Made by a program: the position numbers and the translations under genes. A stretch of DNA of 64,000 nucleotides, from the NCBI GenBank assembly GCA_963555835.3, contig CAUVWZ020000002.1, forward strand, positions 1,364,001 to 1,428,000, in the 5' to 3' direction. Below are positions 1 to 8,776 of this stretch, piece by piece (positions within the stretch are counted from its first letter, which is position 1; each line of letters opens with the position of its first letter). The notes under the pieces were generated by a model that was not told the DNA's origin, did not search any database, and worked only from the letters and a program-made list of their open reading frames with translations. The DNA comes from JAPUME01 sp027294185 (GTDB lineage: Bacteria; Acidobacteriota; Terriglobia; UBA7540; JAPUME01).

Positions 1-704
1 GCCAGTCCGCGCAAACGACAGCGGAAAAGGTCGAAAAAGACCCGGAGAATCGGCTGCTCGCGCGCGGGGCGCTCTTCCGCATGGATGGTGAAATGATCCG
101 CGATTACGCCCTGGCGGCGAGCGGCCTGCTGGTCCGCAAGATCGGCGGCCCGAGTGTGAAGCCCTATCAGCCGCAAGGAGTCTGGAAAAGGGTGGCAATG
201 CCCACCAGCAACACCCGTATCTACAAACAGGACTCCGGCGCCAAACTTTATCGCCGTAGTCTGTATACCTTCTGGAAGCGCTCCGCGCCGCCTGCCTCGA
301 TGGACATTTTTAATGCGCCCACACGGGAGCACACCACGGTGCGCCGCGAGCGAACCAACACCCCGCTGCAAGCCTTGGTCACGATGAACGACACGCAATT
401 CGTCGAAGCGTCACGCTACCTCGCACAGAAGGCCATGCGCGAGGCCGGAGACGACTTCGACCGGCGGCTGGATTACGTGACAACCCGTCTTCTTGCACGT
501 GACTTCGGCGAAAAGGAACGTGCGGTTGCGAAACGGACCTACGACGGGTTCATCGGCTTTTACAGTTCGAATGCCGAAGAGGCAAAGAAGCTTCTTGCTG
601 CCGGCGACTCGCCGCCCGATGAGGCGCTGCCCGTGACGGAGTCGGCAGCGTGGACCATGCTGGCGAGCCAAATAATGAATTTGGACGAGGTGTTGAACAA
701 GTAA
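1..704 (+). CDS. DUF1553 (PSD1-type) protein, C-terminal part
   Basis: The frame is open from the first bases of the window, so the gene starts outside it. Upstream of the first in-window ATG the frame already reads family-like sequence (LLARGALFRMDGEMIRDYAL). The conserved motif TPLQALVTMNDTQFVEASR lies at about 360-415. DUF1553 forms the C-terminal half of large secreted proteins that often carry N-terminal cytochrome-c-like (PSCyt1) and DUF1549 domains and are usually encoded directly before a DUF1501 gene, as here. The biochemical role is not established; the pair is common in Planctomycetes, Verrucomicrobia and Acidobacteria. Only about 230 residues are visible, so the N-terminal domains cannot be checked. 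Confidence 0.9.
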   Translation, partial: QSAQTTAEKVEKDPENRLLARGALFRMDGEMIRDYALAASGLLVRKIGGPSVKPYQPQGVWKRVAMPTSNTRIYKQDSGAKLYRRSLYTFWKRSAPPASMDIFNAPTREHTTVRRERTNTPLQALVTMNDTQFVEASRYLAQKAMREAGDDFDRRLDYVTTRLLARDFGEKERAVAKRTYDGFIGFYSSNAEEAKKLLAAGDSPPDEALPVTESAAWTMLASQIMNLDEVLNK

Positions 705-817
705 TGGCACAGCCACGGGGGCCTTCGGCAGGTTACCGTGCCGCGATTGTAACAGAGCAGTCCCAATTTTTCACGGCACCTAGCGCGTGCGTTTTTTGTT
801 GCACGAGGAGGTTTACA

Positions 818-2284
818 ATGCATCCACACAAAGAAGCAATCCTGGTGGAAACCAGACGGCAGTTCTTAGCCCGGGGAGCCATGGGTATCGGCGGAATCGC
901 CTTGGCCGGCCTTTTGGCCGAAAACAGCTTCGGTGCACCCAGAAGTGACGAATCCTTTGGCGGTTTGCCGCACTTGCCCCACTTCGCGCCGAAGGCGAAA
1001 CGGTGCATCTACCTCCACATGATGGGCGCGCCGCCGCAGATGGATCTGCTCGACTACAAGCCCAAGATGAAGGACTGGTACGACAAGGATCTTCCGGAAT
1101 CGGTGCGTCAGGGGCAGCGTCTGACGACCATGACATCCGGGCAGGCGCGCTTCCCGATCGCGCCGTCGGTCTTTCAATTCAAGCAACACGGCCAAAGCGG
1201 CGCGTGGATTTCCGCGCTGTTGCCCTACACTGCGAAGATGGCCGACGACATCGCCATTATTCGGTCGATGAACACGGATGCGATCAATCATGAGCCGGCG
1301 ATAACGTTCATTCAGACGGGCCAGCAGATGGCCGGGCGGCCGTGCATCGGATCGTGGTTTGCTTACGGGCTCGGTAGTATGAACCGCGACCTGCCCACGT
1401 TCGTCGTGATGAACGCGGAGAAGAGCCACCCCAAGTCGGGTGTCCAGGCGATCTCGGCCAAATTGTGGAGCGCAGGGTTCCTTTCTTCGAAGTACGCCGG
1501 CGTGGGGCTCCGCGCAGGCGCAGACCCGGTGCTATACATCAGGGATCCGGATGGTGTTTCCAGGGACGTCCGGCGGAAGATGCTTGACGGCCTCAGTGAG
1601 CTGAATCAGATTCGGCACCAGAAGATCGGCAACCCGGAAACACTCGCGCGAATCGAGCAGTTCGAAATGGCTTTCAGGATGCAGGCGTCGGTACCGGAGA
1701 TGGCGGACCTCTCGAGTGAGCCAGAAAGCACCTTCAAGCGCTGGGGCGAAGAAGCGAAGCAGCCCGGCAAGTTCCAAAACGCGGCGCTGATGGCGCGACG
1801 GCTCGTCGAGCGTGGTGTGCGGTTCGTCCAGATCTATCACCGCGGCTGGGACGTACACGCCTTCGCGCCCGAAGTGCTCACCGCACAGGCCAGAGACGTC
1901 GACCGCGCTACCTGGGCCCTCATCCAAGATCTGAAGGAGCGCGGCCTCTTCGAAGACACGCTCGTCATTTGGGGCGGCGAGTTCGGGCGGACAATCTACT
2001 CCCAGGGCAAACTGACGCCGACCAATTACGGCCGCGACCACCATCCGCGCTGCTACAGCCTATGGATGGCCGGCGGGGGCATCAAAGGCGGCGTCGTCCA
2101 CGGCGAAACGGACGACTTCTCCTACAACATCGCCAAAGACCCGGTCCACATCCGGGACTTCCAAGCGACGATCTTGCACCTGTTTGGCATCGACCACGAC
2201 CGCTTCACCCACAAGCACCAAGGACTGGACGCCAAGCTGACCGGGGTCGAACCGGCGCACGTGGTGAAAGAATTACTGGCGTAA
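818..2284 (+). CDS. DUF1501 family protein, Tat-exported
   Basis: The 488-residue product starts at ATG 818, chosen because a strong ribosome site (GAGGAGG) sits just upstream at 805-811; an upstream in-frame extension to 650 would overlap the DUF1553 gene. A twin-arginine signal (TRRQFLARG, residues 12-20) is followed by a hydrophobic stretch ending near ENSFGAP, so export through Tat is expected. The body matches DUF1501, a sulfatase/alkaline-phosphatase-fold family (note HLPHFAPKAKR, WGGEFGRT and GRDHHPRCYS, the last giving likely metal-binding histidines). It lies 113 bp downstream of the DUF1553 gene and is probably co-transcribed. Substrate unknown. Confidence 0.92.
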   Translation: MHPHKEAILVETRRQFLARGAMGIGGIALAGLLAENSFGAPRSDESFGGLPHLPHFAPKAKRCIYLHMMGAPPQMDLLDYKPKMKDWYDKDLPESVRQGQRLTTMTSGQARFPIAPSVFQFKQHGQSGAWISALLPYTAKMADDIAIIRSMNTDAINHEPAITFIQTGQQMAGRPCIGSWFAYGLGSMNRDLPTFVVMNAEKSHPKSGVQAISAKLWSAGFLSSKYAGVGLRAGADPVLYIRDPDGVSRDVRRKMLDGLSELNQIRHQKIGNPETLARIEQFEMAFRMQASVPEMADLSSEPESTFKRWGEEAKQPGKFQNAALMARRLVERGVRFVQIYHRGWDVHAFAPEVLTAQARDVDRATWALIQDLKERGLFEDTLVIWGGEFGRTIYSQGKLTPTNYGRDHHPRCYSLWMAGGGIKGGVVHGETDDFSYNIAKDPVHIRDFQATILHLFGIDHDRFTHKHQGLDAKLTGVEPAHVVKELLA

Positions 2285-2475
2285 AGCACTTGGTTTGAGT
2301 TGCAAATTCGCGTTCGCATACTGCGCGATCTGCGGAAAGGTGGAGCTGCGTTCACGCGGCTTTGTCTTCACTGGCTGGCATGCCGCCGCCAAGCGGGCTT
2401 GGAAAGCGTCTAGCTTGCCTCCGTGGCTCGATGAGGAAACCTACCTCCGAAGGGTACAGCCCCGCCTAGCGGGGG
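2285..2475. other. Gene-poor scar with a possible coding fragment
   Basis: No intact gene. On the plus strand, about 2390-2472 reads ASSLPPWLDEETYLRRVQP. This resembles a conserved segment of small proteins found near mobile elements, but it runs straight into unrelated sequence. I treat it as a possible remnant only. Confidence 0.25.
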
Positions 2476-2815
2476 TCAGGTCACCTTCACCGGAATGGGA
2501 GCAGCGGGACGAAGAGCGGTCATTCCCACGTCGATGAAGCGCCCGTCGAATCCATCGGATGACTCCTCGCAATGGACGGCAATTACATTGCCGTCCGGTC
2601 GCAGTGTCGCCCTGGGGGGGCTCTGGGAGAGGGACATCGTTGTAATCGGAGAAACCAAATTTTCCCTCCGCGGCAAGCTGGCCGTTGATATAAGCCTCGC
2701 AGTTCCCCCGATGGTGGATGTTCACGGTGAAATCCGCCAATTCTTCCTTGGGAATTTTGAAAGTATGGCGCATCCAAATCTCGGGGGTGTCCCACCGGGT
2801 GACGAAACGCCTCAT
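2476..2815 (-). pseudogene. C-terminal remnant of a glycosidase-like protein
   Basis: Two overlapping minus-strand frames each carry half of a recognisable C-terminus. The upstream part reads IWMRHTFKIPKEELADF and AYINGQLAAEGKF, like the jelly-roll ligand-binding domain of large secreted glycoside hydrolases or DUF4965-type proteins. The downstream part reads NVIAVHCEESSDGF and FIDVGMTAL and ends at a stop at 2476. Joining them needs one frameshift near 2620. There is no N-terminal part or start. It is a decayed fragment; the exact family is uncertain. Confidence 0.55.
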
Positions 2816-2934
2816 CGCTTCCTTCTTCGCCCCCCCATTCCTCTCCTTATTCGCTTCCTTATCCCCCTCTTTTTCTTTGACCCTTCTGCCGCCTCCGAAG
2901 ACACCCGAACCTTCTTTCCAACCCTCATCCGAGA

Positions 2935-3246
2935 ATGGCGTTCAGTTCCAAGAACCTTCAACGGCGCATGCTTTGGCCTGGCTGTGACAAGGCGCAAATC
3001 CCTCGTATCGGATGGCACGCCTTCAGGCACACGCATGCTACACTACTCTCGATGTTGGGAGAATCACTCAAGACGGCCCAGGCGCAGCTTGGACATTCCG
3101 GCCTACAGACTACCCTCGAAGTCTACACCCACCCTATTCCTGAAACTCAGAGGGCTGCAGTAGAACGGCTGGAGCATTTGCTAATGGACCCAAATGGACC
3201 CAAGTTTCCGACCTCGACGGTTGATGGGTCTGGGACGGTTCAATAA
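2935..3246 (+). pseudogene. Tyrosine recombinase (integrase), C-terminal remnant
   Basis: About 100 residues carry the C-terminal catalytic signature of phage-type integrases: GWHAFRHTHATLL (His-x-x-Arg) and, about 23 residues on, LGHSGLQTTLEVYTHP (Gly-His and the nucleophilic Tyr). The N-terminal DNA-binding domain and first catalytic Arg are absent. The stop codon is only about 15 bp from a tRNA-Lys 3'-half, the usual neighbourhood of an attachment site. A remnant of an integrated element. Confidence 0.8.
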
Positions 3247-3261
3247 AATCAGGGGGTTAAC

Positions 3262-3305
3262 GGTGAGCCGGGCGGGACTCGAACCCGCGACCCTCTGCTT
3301 AAAAG
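3262..3305 (-). pseudogene. tRNA-Lys(TTT) 3' half, probable attachment-site scar
   Basis: Read on the minus strand this contains an anticodon loop CTTTTAA (anticodon TTT), the 3' anticodon stem GCAGA, a variable loop, a perfect T-arm (GCGGG TTCGAGT CCCGC) and the acceptor 3' strand CCGGCTC followed by ACC. The 5' half is missing: the bases before the loop do not pair with GCAGA and there is no D-arm. A tRNA cut exactly at the anticodon loop next to an integrase fragment is the classic trace of site-specific integration. Confidence 0.75.
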
Positions 3306-3701
3306 GACTCGTTGCACCACGAATCAACAACTTACACTGAATGCTACTGAGAGCGAGGGAGTATCACAAGTGGCTACATTCTCAGGGGTTGTAAAGGTCG
3401 TGTAGCACTCGGTAGCAGTCGGTAGGGTCTGGTGGTGGGCACAAAACTGGGCACAGTTTGAGATGCTCAATGGAGGGGTTGACGCCACTTCTCATTCGCC
3501 CGTTGGTCCCGTTATCCCCTTTAACTGTCCAAGGGGTGGTCGGCGTGTGGGTCCCATATTGGGTACATGGTTCCGCAGCCCTCACCCAAAAATTCGCACA
3601 TGGGGCGTGTAACACATGTCACATTCTCAGTGGGGGGCTTAGCTGGGAGGAGTGCTCAGGTCAGTATTCTCTCGGTCAAGTCTCTCTGAGGTATACAGCC
3701 C
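3306..3701. other. Intergenic region, no gene seen
   Basis: No convincing coding sequence, RNA gene or repeat. Possibly the edge of the element that left the tRNA-Lys fragment, plus the leader of the sialidase-like gene; a weak TGAGG at 3687-3691 could serve that gene. Confidence 0.4.
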
Positions 3702-5150
3702 ATGAAAAAGACAGAGCTTCAGTACAAAATAGGGCGGATAAGCAGACGGAGATTCCTTACGGCGATGACAGCCACAGGAACGGTCGCTGCGATTCCTCTC
3801 AGGGGAGGTGTCTCCCCGAGAAATTCTTCACCGGCGACACCACCGCTTGACCCCAAAGCGCTTGAAGGGAAGCCTTGGAAGTTAGATGTGACGATCTATG
3901 ATCGACCCGGGTGGACATGCACGAGCTACGGGCTTCCGGTGATTAAGCGGCAGAACAATGAGCTGGTCATCGGTTTTCAGGCCCAGCGGGAAGACGGAAT
4001 AGCAGATGATTTCTATTCCGCTCATGCCGAGTGGGTTTTTCTCTCTTCGAATAACAGCGGTAAATCGTGGAATCCCATTCGTATGGACGAACTCCGGCTT
4101 GATCCTCGTTGGCCGGATCGAAGCGCCTTCTGTACGAACGGTTGGCCGGTGAAATTGCCGGACGGGACATTGATCAATGTGGTGGAAAAAGTGCCGACGA
4201 GGCAAGCGCAAAAGGAGAGGCTTGAGAAAGTCGGGTTGGGCCACCTTTGGTTTCCGGACAGTACGTTTGGCTGGGACCTGTGGCCGGCCTCGTACACCGA
4301 AAAACTGAAGAAGCAAGGCATACAGGTATTTGATCGACAGGGGCCGTGGATACCGGCTGGTGTTGTGGCTACCCACAATCGCCAACCGACGGTGACGATT
4401 TCCCACGATGGAGGTCGCAGTTGGGAAGAGCGCCCCATCGAAGGGCTGCCCAAGTTCGCCCACTATGCAGGGTGGTTTCGCAAGGGACTCGCGCTGCCGG
4501 ATGGCACGGTTCTGGGAGTGATCTATGGAGTCATCCGGGACGACAAGAAGGTGGGTAGCCGGCGGCTGGATGGTGCGTATGCCCTTCGATCCACGGACAA
4601 AGGCGAGACTTGGCAAATCAGTACCCTCGCCCAGGATCCCACGGGTAAACGTTCCTATAATGAAACCGAACTGCTGTTGTTGCCGAGCGGGCGCATCCTG
4701 GCGCTGAGCCGAGGCGCCGGGGAGGCTCACCTGTATCAGGTTTATTCGGAGGACGGGGGACGCAGTTGGAGCTCACCGATTCCGACCTCCATACCTGGAA
4801 GCCCAGCGAATCTATTACGGTTGAAGAGCGGGAATATCCTCTGCGTGTATCGACATGCGGGGTATCCGGAAGGATACCGTGGCGTCTTAAGCCGCGATGA
4901 GGGCAAGACCTGGGAGGTGGCCAACGAGAAAGTCATCCGAGATGACACCCTGCCGGGATTGGTCGGTTATCCTAGTTCAGTCCAACTTGACGACGGCACC
5001 ATCTTTACCTTGTACAATGTTCTGAGGGTCGGCAAAATCAAACCCGAGGATAATTGGAAATATAAGGAGGATTTGCTTATTCGTCCGCCTTTGCATTCTT
5101 ACATCGCCGGCAGCCTCTATACGGAGGACTACATAAGGCCGCCCGGATAG
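3702..5150 (+). CDS. BNR/Asp-box sialidase-like protein, Tat-exported
   Basis: The 482-residue product has a twin-arginine leader (ISRRRFLTAMTATGTVAA, about residues 13-30). The rest is a six-bladed-propeller type with at least five Asp boxes of the S-x-D-x-G-x-x-W form: NNSGKSW near 115, SHDGGRSW near 233, STDKGETW near 296, SEDGGRSW near 348 and SRDEGKTW near 397. Such proteins are exo-alpha-sialidases or related glycan-binding or hydrolysing enzymes; the catalytic Arg triad cannot be verified by eye. It stands alone between an element scar and the transporter. Confidence 0.85.
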   Translation: MKKTELQYKIGRISRRRFLTAMTATGTVAAIPLRGGVSPRNSSPATPPLDPKALEGKPWKLDVTIYDRPGWTCTSYGLPVIKRQNNELVIGFQAQREDGIADDFYSAHAEWVFLSSNNSGKSWNPIRMDELRLDPRWPDRSAFCTNGWPVKLPDGTLINVVEKVPTRQAQKERLEKVGLGHLWFPDSTFGWDLWPASYTEKLKKQGIQVFDRQGPWIPAGVVATHNRQPTVTISHDGGRSWEERPIEGLPKFAHYAGWFRKGLALPDGTVLGVIYGVIRDDKKVGSRRLDGAYALRSTDKGETWQISTLAQDPTGKRSYNETELLLLPSGRILALSRGAGEAHLYQVYSEDGGRSWSSPIPTSIPGSPANLLRLKSGNILCVYRHAGYPEGYRGVLSRDEGKTWEVANEKVIRDDTLPGLVGYPSSVQLDDGTIFTLYNVLRVGKIKPEDNWKYKEDLLIRPPLHSYIAGSLYTEDYIRPPG

Positions 5151-5426
5151 GTTGAACTGTCCCCAAGGTTTGACCCGGCCGTTAGCGGCGGAGAATCGTT
5201 CCACAGCTCCGGGCTGTGTGATCGGCCCCGGTTTTTTTGTACCAGGTGAAATGAGAGAGGGTACCATCCTTGAACCAGGGGCCAAAGAGGAGTGGATCAC
5301 GCATGGCATCCAGTATCGTTATGCCTTGCGCCGCTTGATACTTCTGGCACACAACACTAGTGCCCATTTGGATTCTCTTTCTCCTTCCCTCCGGGACGCT
5401 TCGACTCACTATAACGGAGATGCTGA

Positions 5427-7115
5427 TTATTCTTTCAAGTGATGCCGGGCGTCTACCGGGCGAACCCATGCATTGGCGAGGAGGGCCACGACGAGTAAGC
5501 CGGCCATCAGAAACATCGTCGAGTTATAGAGTGTGCTCGAAGGGTCCAAGGTTCCCGGTGGAGCCATTTCCATCAATTTCGCGATGGTCACGGTTTTTTG
5601 CGCCACCAGCTCATCGAGTTGTTCCAGAGGCGCGCCGAATTTTGCCGCAAAGGCGGCTGGATCTACCGAGCGCGCGAGTTTTCCCAGGGCGCGGTCGAGA
5701 GCCCTTTCCCGCAGGGACGTGATGGCCAGCGGGCCTAACACCCCGGCGGTGCTCCAGGCGGTAAGCAGTCGCCCGTGAATCCCTCCCACGAACCGAGCGC
5801 CGAACAAGTCGGCTAGATAGGCGGGAATCGTGGCAAATCCTCCTCCGTACATCGTAAAGATGAGCAGAGTGGCTCCGTAGAAAAAGACCAGCCAGAAGGC
5901 GGCCGGGGAGACGGCGGCCTGCCGGGCAGTATAAGGGATGGATAGATAAAGAAGCGTTCCCAGCACAAAGAAGATGGTGTAGGTGGTCTTTCGTCCGAGA
6001 TAGTCCGATACGCTGGCCCAGAAAAACCGCCCCCCCATGTTGAAGACGCTGATCATCAGAACATAAGTTGCGGCAAAAGTGCCGTCCACAATTCCCGGCA
6101 AGGTGGTGCCGAAGATTTCCGTCATCATCGTCTTGGCCACGCCTAAGACCCCGATGCCCGCCGTTACGTTGAAGCAGAGGACAATCCAGAGCAGGTAGAA
6201 TTGGGGTGTTTTCAAAGCTTGGTCGATCCCCACGTCATTCCGGCTGATCATTTTCCGCGTTGCATCCCGTTCCTCGGGAGGCCTCCATCCTTCCGGTTTC
6301 CATCCCGGCGCAGGAATACGATAGGAAAAAGCGGCCAGCAACATGACGGCGAAATAAATCGCACCCAGGGCCAGAAAGGTTGCCGCCACACCCGTCGTTC
6401 CCGTACCGACGAGATAGACTCCCTCCGGACCGGGCATCAACATTTGGGAGACATCATTCGCTCCGACGACCACCACCTCCCGTAATTCGCCGGCCAGGGA
6501 AGCAAACCGCTTTCCTCCTTCCGTCACCAGGGAAACCTCCTCCACGCGCCCCAGAAAATCCGGACTGCTGTAGAAGAAGCGGATCAGAAATTCCTTTAGC
6601 GGGGCCCCGATCATTGCGCCCCCGCCGAATCCCATGATGGCCATGCCGGCCGCCATCCCGCGCCGGTCGGGAAACCAGCGAATGAGCGTGCTGACGGGCG
6701 AAACGTAGCCCAGCCCCAGGCCGCATCCTCCCAGGACTCCGTAGCCGAGATAAAGGAGCCAGAGTTGATGAAGCTGGATGCCCGCGCCTCCGAGCATGAA
6801 TCCTCCGCCCCAGCAGATTGCCGCCACCGTTCCCACCACGCGGGGTCCCACCTTCTCCAGCCATTTCCCCGCAAAAGCGGCTGCGAAACCCAGAAATACG
6901 ATCGCCACCGTGAAGACCCAGACCACCTGCTTGAGCGTCCAGTCCCCCGCGGCGCTTACGACGACCCCCTGGACTTTCACCAGCGCAGGGTTGAAAATGC
7001 TCCAGGCATAGACGGAACCGATGCAGAGATGGATTGCCACCGAAGCCAGTGGAACCTTCCAACGATTGAAGCCGGATGGTGCAATAATCCGTTCTTTCAA
7101 AAAAATATCGGCCAT
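5427..7115 (-). CDS. OFA-family MFS transporter (oxalate/formate-antiporter type)
   Basis: The 562-residue membrane protein matches the OFA branch of the major facilitator superfamily: an early hydrophobic segment with CIGSVYAWSIFNPAL, then GFGGGAMIGAP, and a second half beginning FYLLWIVLCFNVTAGIG and containing NMGGRFFWASVSDYLGRK. It is longer than typical OFA proteins (about 400-430 residues) because of a loop of about 80 residues between TM6 and the preceding helices and a C-terminal insertion, as seen in some family members. OFA proteins exchange small carboxylates. A formate dehydrogenase gene lies 1.7 kb away, but a functional link is only suggestive. Confidence 0.85.
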   Translation of the reverse strand: MADIFLKERIIAPSGFNRWKVPLASVAIHLCIGSVYAWSIFNPALVKVQGVVVSAAGDWTLKQVVWVFTVAIVFLGFAAAFAGKWLEKVGPRVVGTVAAICWGGGFMLGGAGIQLHQLWLLYLGYGVLGGCGLGLGYVSPVSTLIRWFPDRRGMAAGMAIMGFGGGAMIGAPLKEFLIRFFYSSPDFLGRVEEVSLVTEGGKRFASLAGELREVVVVGANDVSQMLMPGPEGVYLVGTGTTGVAATFLALGAIYFAVMLLAAFSYRIPAPGWKPEGWRPPEERDATRKMISRNDVGIDQALKTPQFYLLWIVLCFNVTAGIGVLGVAKTMMTEIFGTTLPGIVDGTFAATYVLMISVFNMGGRFFWASVSDYLGRKTTYTIFFVLGTLLYLSIPYTARQAAVSPAAFWLVFFYGATLLIFTMYGGGFATIPAYLADLFGARFVGGIHGRLLTAWSTAGVLGPLAITSLRERALDRALGKLARSVDPAAFAAKFGAPLEQLDELVAQKTVTIAKLMEMAPPGTLDPSSTLYNSTMFLMAGLLVVALLANAWVRPVDARHHLKE

Positions 7116-7124
7116 GATCCCAGA

Positions 7125-7508
7125 TTATGAAACAGGAAATTCTGCGTTGTGACAATCAGGATAGAATTCGCCCTCTCCCACACGCACAAGGGTACCGATC
7201 TGATAGTCCGCCCATACGCCGAGACCACTCACGATGGCGCCTTCGGCATAGTCTGGATGATGAGATTTGGCGACGGTGCCGCAAACAACACCACGCATCG
7301 GAGCGTCGAGTTCGACCGGCGGCACGTATTGATCCATCTCGCTCATCCAGATCCGATTGGTCGGGTCGAGCGACAGGTAATTCAGACGAAACAGGAACTC
7401 ACCATCGCTGGGTTCAGGGATAGATTCTTCTTCAAAACTTAGGACATCGTCGGTAATGTCGCCGACGGGCCGTTTGCGAAGCCGCCAGATGCGGTTTACT
7501 TCAGACAC
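7125..7508 (-). pseudogene. MDR-type NADP oxidoreductase, truncated (integron cassette 3)
   Basis: The 127 residues match the N-terminal third of CurA/YncB-like NADP-dependent oxidoreductases of the medium-chain reductase superfamily: a start MSEVNRIWRLRKRPVGD, then LSLDPTNRIWMSEMDQY and PVELDAPMRGVVCGTV. Homology ends near VRVGEGEF. The Rossmann cofactor domain is absent and the frame stops 10 bp before the transporter start. An attC-like site lies 64 bp upstream of its start on the same strand. I read it as a cassette truncated by a deletion fusing it to the transporter region. Confidence 0.8.
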
Positions 7509-7571
7509 AATAGCGGAGAGTACACTGGCTGATACGCTTGCAATGACACCTGCCTCAAGAGGTTGTTGATG

Positions 7572-7691
7572 GCCTAACAGCAGCGTTCAGCGGCGGCACG
7601 GACGAAAGTCGCCGAAGCCGACGATGTTGCCACCAAGTGCGTCACTCGTCTACAAGGCCTCGGTGCAGTCCGCTGCAACGTCGGGTTAGGC
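7572..7691 (-). other. attC (59-be) recombination site, 120 bp
   Basis: On the minus strand the site begins GCCTAAC (fits RYYYAAC) and ends GTTAGGC (fits GTTRRRY). Inside are near-complementary inner boxes: CGTTGCAGCGGAC near the start and GCCGCTGAACG near the end, with an extrahelical base as in true attC hairpins. It lies 41 bp after the MOSC stop and before the MDR start, exactly where a cassette's attC belongs. Confidence 0.85.
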
Positions 7692-7732
7692 CGCGCCGTT
7701 TCGAATAGGGCGTCCATTACAACTGCGCGAGC

Positions 7733-8626
7733 TCAGTTGAGTCCAACGCGATCACCTGCCCGCATCGTTCCCGCCGCCTCGACCACGGCGTACACGCCAG
7801 CGCAAGGAAACTGCCCGACATCGCCGACTTGAACCCTGTTGTGCCGGGTGAGCGTCCGGAGGACATCGGCGTCCTTGGGTAAATCATCTTGAGCAAGCGT
7901 CGTCATCACGCATCGCGGATCAGGCAGGGCCACACGGAGTCGTACCACGTCACCGATCGAGAGTTCCTGCTCGATCCAGTCGTTCTCGACGAATCCCGCT
8001 TTTCTGGTGTCGATGATTACATTCATGCGGAGCCGGCGTTGGTCGAAGCAGCTCTGTGTCCGAAACCCGCTCACCTGCTCGAGGGTGGACGTCATCAGGA
8101 AGGTCACCGGGAAAAGGTCGAAGAACGAACCGACGGGCACAGCGGAGGCAAGACCGGCTTCGGCGAAAAAGGCCGAGCCGAGCTTCTGCTCGACCACCGT
8201 GTCTCGGTGGCCTGCCGGGTCTAGATCCTCGACGTCCGGATGGTACTGGTCGATGGTGAAGTCATCCGGCGCGGAGCGGGCAAGAGTGACGCCCCGTTTG
8301 AAGCACACGGACAGCACTCGATCGACGTCACTGGAGTCGCTCATCACCGACGTGCCGTCCGGCAACACAATCCGCACTGGCGGCAGCTCGCGGCCCGCTT
8401 GTGGCGGCTCGGCAAACTCTGCCTGGCAGCCCAACTAGTCGGGAAATAGCCTCACGCTCTTCGCGCTCACCACCTTGCCCGTGTCCAAGTCGATTAGAGC
8501 GAAGGCACGCTCACCCAAGAGTCCTCGCTCGGTGAGTTCCGCTTGCTCAAGCTGCTCGCGGCTCATGGACTTGACCGGAAACTTCCACAGCCCGGCTAAG
8601 GAGCCTACTACTTCGCTGCTCGCCAT
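7733..8626 (-). pseudogene. MOSC-domain protein with one in-frame stop (integron cassette 2)
   Basis: A reading frame of 297 codons is interrupted by a single TAG at codon 64 (8435-8437); the frame is otherwise continuous. Residues 1-63 form the MOSC N-terminal beta-barrel (LAGLWKFPVKSMSREQLE, GERAFALIDLDTGKVVSAK). The rest is the MOSC domain, with FDQRRLRMNVII and LPDPRCVMTTL, the Cys being the usual sulfur or metal carrier. MOSC proteins handle activated sulfur or molybdenum cofactor chemistry. The ribosome site AAGGAGG (8631-8637) is excellent. The gene sits between two attC-like sites. A translation restart at TTG/ATG after the stop is possible but unlikely to yield a complete fold. Confidence 0.85.
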
Positions 8627-8692
8627 GTGTTCCTCCTTAGCACCTCATTTGGTGTTGGTTCTGAGTTCAGTCTACAGACGGAATCAGGGGCA

Positions 8693-8753
8693 GCCTAACG
8701 GCTGCGAGCTGAGCGGCACGATATATCGTGTCCGCTTCAGCGAATTGTTAGCT
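8693..8753 (-). other. attC-like recombination site, 61 bp
   Basis: On the minus strand it runs from AGCTAACAATTCGCTGAAGC to CGCAGCCGTTAGGC. The 3' core GTTAGGC is perfect; the 5' core AGCTAAC departs from RYYYAAC at one position. The centre is a strong hairpin (CGGACACGAT / ATCGTGCCG) with unpaired bases, and the inner GCTGAAGCGG pairs with CCGCTCAGC. It begins 23 bp after the formate dehydrogenase stop and ends 67 bp before the MOSC start, matching cassette layout. Confidence 0.8.
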
Positions 8754-8776
8754 TCGCTTGATAGCCATAGATTCAC

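Noticed and set aside
5734..5760. GCCTAAC within the transporter gene as an integron core site
   Set aside because: It lies inside an intact coding sequence and has no partner site or hairpin.
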